Positions 59,568-64,000 of a stretch of DNA of 64,000 nt are shown here, in pieces. Source of the DNA: Berberis thunbergii (taxonomy: Eukaryota > Streptophyta > Magnoliopsida > Ranunculales > Berberidaceae); NCBI GenBank assembly GCA_003290165.1, contig QNQO01000528.1, positions 496,001 to 560,000 of the forward strand, in the 5' to 3' direction. Each line of letters begins with the position of its first letter. The first letter of the stretch is position 1. Under the pieces are notes generated by a model that made no database searches, had not been told where the DNA came from, and was given only the letters and a program-made list of their open reading frames with translations. The position numbers and the translations under genes were made by a program.

Positions 59568-61653
59568 TGTAATACCCGCCTAATTACTTGCAAATATATT
59601 GTCACTTATTTAATTATTTGGTGTTATATATACCTATATACATACTTGAGAATATTAATTGAGACTTAGGGTTGTGATAGAAAAAAATAATAGATGTGGT
59701 GGACGCATTTAGCGAAGATTAGGTAAAACCCTAATTAAAAGTCTTTTGAAAGAAAACCCTAGCCACCTCCTTTCTCTGTATACACACTCAAATTTTTTTT
59801 ACGTAGTATAAAAGGAGGCGATAGAGGAAAAGCTTCGCTACGACATTGGGGTTCTCAAAAATTGTGAGTGGAAACTCTACTGATTTTTTACCTCTATTTT
59901 ATATTATGGTTTCAATATGCATGTCATCGCCCTATAATTATACGTTATGAAAAACTGTCAATAGGAGCTTGTATGCTCGCATGAGATTTAAACAAATAAC
60001 TGATCATTCACAATATGTATGATAAGGACACATCTAAGGCTGTGACATGAACACATGTGATTGATGGCTATGTGAAGGGTGATGATGTTGTTGGGGTCAT
60101 TATCTTATTCATGTGGTGGTTTTCTTGGTGAGTGTACAGATCTGAAAATACCCAACAAATAATAAAGAAGAGATTAGGACACATCTAAGACTGTGGACGA
60201 ACACATGTCCATTTCCATTGTCATACTAGTTTTCCTATACAAGTTGTATGGGTCCTTTGATAAAGAATCAAAATAGGGAGATATTATTGATTGCTTTTAG
60301 ACCCTAGGGCAACAAGGAATGTACACTCTAGCTGGTAGTTCCTTAAAGTTCTGACATTAACAATTCAATGTTTAATTGAAAATTTAGAAGCCATATTTTT
60401 GTACAAAAGCTTTCATACACCAAGGAAAGTGTTTAAGGATATTCTATTTGCAAGTGAGGTATATGACTATCAATCCAATCACAAGTGTTGAAAAGAGAAG
60501 AAAAAAATGTCAAGAATTACATGGTACATGGTGTGATTATATCACGTTTATACATTTCACATGGTAGTTAAAAAAAATTGGTAATTTGTTATTTACACTG
60601 TATTTTACAGATGTTATCATTGTATAAATGTTATTATATGTGGGGGTATATAAGATGTTGTTATTCACATGGTGCTTGGTCACAAATTTTCATGTTGTCA
60701 TTTACAGATGTTATTATTCATATTGTTATCCCCATTGTTATTCACGAATATAAACATTTAGTAATGTTTTTTTTCCACAACTTCGAAAAAAATGTTTTTA
60801 GCATACAGACTTGCTTATCTACGTGTTATATATTTTGGTATGTAGATTTGCTTGCATATCGGGTACATCGTTCCATGTGAGTTTGGTGCTACGTGGAATA
60901 TTTTGAAAATACTTTCCATGATCAAACTTCGGGTGGGATGACATGTCCCTCAATGTGGCACCCCACTTGGGACATATACACTCTGAGTGGTTTCGAAGAC
61001 AAGGGAGACACACTTGGGTGAGGTGTCTTCGGCACAGGAGGAGAGTGTGATTGTAGAAAAGAAGCTAGCATGTATTTAGGATTGCCTTGAAGGAATAAAC
61101 TAAAAGTTCATTCATCATCAAATGAAAACCACACGTCTTCCTTGAAGTGAAATGCATACTATTTGAATGCTATTTAATTGTGTAGTTGTGTCTTAATTTA
61201 TAAATTTTCCCACACCAGTATTAATATACTGACCCGAATTTTGTATTGTTTTACAAATTTGGGTGTGTTCTTAATGAGTGCAACCCCAAAGACATATCAG
61301 GGTTAGTTGGAGCATGAATGTCGTTCTAGCTATGTAGCGGTCGCTGAGGATTTGACATCTTCCGTTAGACTTTGATTTTATTGTTTTAGTAGGTAATTAG
61401 ATGTAGGGATCAGTGATTAATGCTTGAATTTTGAGTTAAAGATTTATTTGGGATTGATTAATGTAATTCCTTTTTATGATTTATTTTGTGGCTTAGGTAT
61501 AATAAATATTGACCTCATTTTGAGAAGAATATATTTTAAGGAAGTTTATTATTTTATGAATTGCCTCATGTTTGTATCACTTAAATTGTTCATGTCGTTC
61601 TTGGTGTTTGGACAATCTATTAATTTAGGTTGTTTAAAAATCGGTGCGTGACA
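59568..61653 (+). repeat. Putative 5' LTR, ~2.1 kb
   Basis: It begins TGTAATACCCGCC and ends CGTGACA (TG...CA), and a primer-binding site starts three bases later. The right end is firm; the left end is inferred from the TG and the change away from the preceding repeats. The long size suits the Tekay/Del type of gypsy element. Confidence 0.6.
59807..59813 (+). promoter_or_regulatory. TATA box of the LTR promoter
   Basis: TATAAAA followed by GGAGGCG lies about 240 bases into the LTR, a typical place for the U3 core promoter. Transcription, and so the R region, would start near 59840. Confidence 0.55.
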
Positions 61654-61656
61654 TTT

Positions 61657-61668
61657 TGGTATCAGAAC
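61657..61668 (+). other. Primer-binding site, initiator tRNA-Met type
   Basis: TGGTATCAGAAC differs by one base from the standard TGGTATCAGAGC. Confidence 0.8.
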
Positions 61669-62081
61669 ATTTGGTTAGCCTAGATCTAGGGTAGGTCTAG
61701 GTGATCATTGAAAATGTGGAAATGGGTTATGAACATTTTGATTATTAACGGTCTATTTATTTTCACTTTAAGGTGATGGCGAACACTCAATTGAATAGTG
61801 CTAATGTGCAGAATGGTGGTAACGGGTGGAATAACACTAATGGACCAAGTTGTTCGTATGTTCAGGGGGAGAATCCTAACATGGTTCGGGTGAATGTGGG
61901 AGCTATGATGACGCAACTTTTGCAGGTTGTGTAGAACAACCACTAGGAAATAAGGAGTTTGGGAATTCAATTGAGTAACTGGATTTATTGCAGCTGAGAA
62001 ATGGATTCAGAAATGTGAAACAATATTCAATAGGATGCAAATGAATGAGGTGCAGAAATAGGAATTAGCTGATCATAATTT

Positions 62082-62102
62082 TGAATATATATATATATAT
62101 AT
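62082..62102. repeat. AT microsatellite inside gag
   Basis: About ten AT units within the former gag frame, a sign of decay after insertion. Confidence 0.9.
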
Positions 62103-62799
62103 GCTAATGTCAGGTATTGATGGGATTCTATCGAGGAGAGTATAGATACGACCACTATGACTTGGGATACTTTTAAGTCTAAATTTGATAGCCAGTTTGT
62201 GCCTGAAGCTATGAAATCTCAGTTGGCTACGAAATTTCATAGTTTGACTCAAGGTACAAAGTCTGTGACTCAGTATGTGACAAAGTTCAATGAGTTGACT
62301 CGTTATGCTCCGTATTTGGTGGATACTACTACTAAGAAGAACCAAACGTTTATCAGAGGTTTAGGTAATTATTTATCAGAATCTTTTTACCCGTTGATAG
62401 AGTTTTAGACTTAGCTCTCAAGTTTGAATAGCAAGACGTTGTTTTTCAAGAGGCTAGGGAGAATAGCAGGGTAGGTGAGTCGTCTAGAAGCTCATGTTCA
62501 TCTGGGAACTGAGACTAGAACAAGTATAAGCCTTGTGATTAGAATCAGCGCGAGGATCAAGATTTTAGTATCAGCGAGGTTCCAATCTGGAGGTCAGTTT
62601 CAGCAGAAGCCCTAGGGAGGAGTTGAGTTCTAGGGAGGATTCAGGCTGCAACATAGCTTTAGGTCCCAAGGGACAACAGTGGCAGGGACCAACATTTCAG
62701 AACTAGTGCCCGCAAGGCCCATATCAGCAACCTCGACCTTATGTTCCCCGACCTCATGCACCTGTAGCACCGCGAGGGCATGCTCGTACTTATAGGGTA

Positions 62800-62841
62800 T
62801 GCTACAGATGTAATCGGTCAAGGCATCTCATTCGTGATTGT
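62800..62841 (+). other. CCHC zinc knuckle of gag
   Basis: CYRCNRSRHLIRDC fits C-x2-C-x4-H-x4-C, the nucleocapsid RNA-binding knuckle. Confidence 0.85.
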
Positions 62842-63532
62842 CCTAGTGGACTAGGTGCTCCGCAGGGCATGCATGCCCACCAGTTCCAGCACATGCATTT
62901 GCGATTTTACCAGGACAAGAGAATGTTGAATGTACCATTACTACTCAGTTTCCCTTGCGAGTATTATTTGATTTTGGTGTTTTTCATTCTTTTATTTCTT
63001 GTCGAATGGTAAAACAAGAAAACCTTAAAACTATGTCATTTATCAAACCTTTATGTGTTGAGACACCCATAGGAGGCACTGTCACATTATCTGAGCAATG
63101 TAGAAATTTTGAGATCTCTTTAATTGGTTGAAAATTTGTCACGGATTTGATAGTTATGAATTTTTAGAGTTTTCATGTTATTCTTGGGATGGATTGGTTG
63201 AGTAAAAACCATTTTACTATAAATTGTGTCGCGATGACCATTTTGATAGATACTTGCTGCGAATTAGTCATGTTTGTGAACCTTGTGGGGACTTAATAAT
63301 GATGAGCATTCTATACTCTATGGATATACCAGAGAATATATTAGCATGGTTGAGGTGGTGAAAGATTATGTAGATGTATTTCAGGAGATTCCCGGCTACC
63401 ACCCAAAAGAGAAGTTGAATTTCAAATTGATTTGTTGCCTGGGGCAACACCGATTTCAAAATATGCATATCGATTGGCTCCCAAGCAGTTGGATGAGCTG
63501 AAAGTTTAACTAGAGGAATTACTCCAGAAGGG

Positions 63533-63632
63533 GTAAGAAATTTCTCTCGTTATGTTTTATTTATAATAGTTATCTATATGTGTATATTTGTGTGTAACTA
63601 TATGGTTAATCCTTTGAGGTGTCTGTACCTAG
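63533..63632 (+). other. 100-bp GT-AG intron-like insert in the reverse transcriptase
   Basis: It begins GTAAGAAATT and ends CTGTACCTAG, is AT-rich, and sits between the Lys-Gly and Phe-Ile-Arg-Pro-Ser codons that are normally adjacent in gypsy RT. Its borders are such that splicing would keep the frame across the junction. Whether it is ever spliced is unknown. Confidence 0.6.
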
Positions 63633-63831
63633 GTTTATTCGACCAAGTAATTTTCACTTGCTATTTTTTTTTCTTTTAAGAATGATGATACTTTGAGGAT
63701 GTGTGTCGACTATAGAGAACTAAATAAGGTGACCATCAAGATAACTACCCTCTTCCGCGGATAGATGACTTGTTATATCAGTTGAAAAGGCGGTTGTTTT
63801 TTCACAGTTGGATTTGAGACTGGGTATCATT

Positions 63832-63889
63832 AGATGGGTGTTGAAGAACAGAGCATAATCAGATGGGTATTGAAGAGCAGAACATACAT
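63832..63889 (+). repeat. 29-bp tandem duplication in the reverse transcriptase
   Basis: AGATGGGTGTTGAAGAACAG and AGATGGGTATTGAAGAGCAG start at 63832 and 63861. A 29-base step is not a multiple of three and shifts the frame. Confidence 0.85.
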
Positions 63890-64000
63890 CTGACAGCGTT
63901 TCAGACTCCGTATGGGTTATATGAATTTTCTGTCACGCCATTTGGATTGACCAATGCTCATGCTTTCTTTATGAATTTGATGAATCGTATTTTTCTCGTG

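Larger units (their letters stand above)
59568..64000 (+). mobile_element. Ty3/gypsy retrotransposon, 5' half, decayed, runs off the window
   Basis: Order: 5' LTR, primer-binding site, gag with capsid domain and zinc knuckle, protease, reverse transcriptase; the order protease-RT with chromovirus-like motifs fits Ty3/gypsy. Many stops and frameshifts show it is inactive. It continues past 64000, so the 3' LTR and the target duplication cannot be checked. Confidence 0.88.
61776..64000 (+). pseudogene. Decayed gypsy gag-pol
   Basis: ATG 61776 opens a short gag frame that soon meets stops. The capsid-like Retrotrans_gag region is open at 62157-62408 (WDTFKSKFDSQFVP, SVTQYVTKFNELTRYAP). A CCHC knuckle lies at 62800-62841. 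Protease follows at ~62935-63195: the catalytic DSG triad reads Asp-Phe-Gly, so the active site is lost, and the GMDWL motif is present. Reverse transcriptase starts near 63380, with VDYRELNK at ~63700 and [11 protein letters not shown] near 63940. Stops, a 100-bp insert and a 29-bp duplication interrupt it. It continues beyond the window. Confidence 0.87.

Noticed and set aside
63645..63680. A second intron-like segment (GTAATTTTC ... TTTTAAG) in the gypsy RT
   Set aside because: At about 36 bases it is far too short for a plant intron; it is more likely a T-rich replacement within a dead gene.
1..64000. CRISPR arrays, bacterial operons, intact tRNA genes, or viral genomes
   Set aside because: No regularly spaced short repeats, no full cloverleaf and no viral gene set were seen; the only RNA-gene traces are the 5S fragment and SINE boxes.

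Overview
The window is nuclear DNA of a flowering plant, most likely a eudicot. It is AT-rich, its genes have GT-AG introns, it encodes a plastid-targeted ribosomal protein, and it is full of typical plant transposon relics. No species can be named from the sequence. There are no bacterial operons, CRISPR arrays or viral genomes. Five protein genes are well supported.

Layout. Positions 1-850 are the broken 3' part of a Ty3/gypsy pol gene. From 3952 to 21901 (+) lies a 14-exon gene for a FLY1/FLY2-type transmembrane RING E3 ligase; its 6.3-kb first intron holds a hAT MITE nested in a Mutator-like element, a 5S rRNA fragment and a tRNA-derived SINE. A mitochondrial ADP/ATP carrier follows (26889-28269, +), with a long 5' leader carrying a hairpin and 49-bp repeats. 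Next is an intronless LRR protein of the LRX type that has lost its extensin tail (29777-30970, +). A 2.2-kb non-autonomous LTR retrotransposon with both LTRs lies at 31343-33585, then a Mutator-like element and a foldback element. On the minus strand are plastid ribosomal protein S5 (36250-37876) and a seven-exon B3 transcription factor of the LEC2/FUS3/ABI3 group (39558-42826).

From 43 kb to the end the window is repeat territory: two hAT-type relics, a 27-nt poly-C tract, a LINE remnant, a very intact ORF1-only LINE with perfect 13-bp target-site duplications (54487-57156), a CACTA MITE, a 180-bp tandem array, a second array of 105-130-bp units, and the 5' half of a Ty3/gypsy element with an approximately 2.1-kb LTR that runs off the window.

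The host genes are ordinary neighbours with unrelated jobs (Golgi/endomembrane ubiquitination, mitochondrial nucleotide exchange, cell wall, plastid translation, seed transcription). Two of the five carry a single-base deletion in a short G run. The rest of each coding frame is perfect, so residual assembly error is at least as likely as true gene loss. The most unusual items are the 'half-LINE', a 100-bp GT-AG intron-like insert inside a gypsy reverse transcriptase, the isolated 5S rRNA fragment, and a repeat family whose second copy serves as the empty site for a nested MITE.
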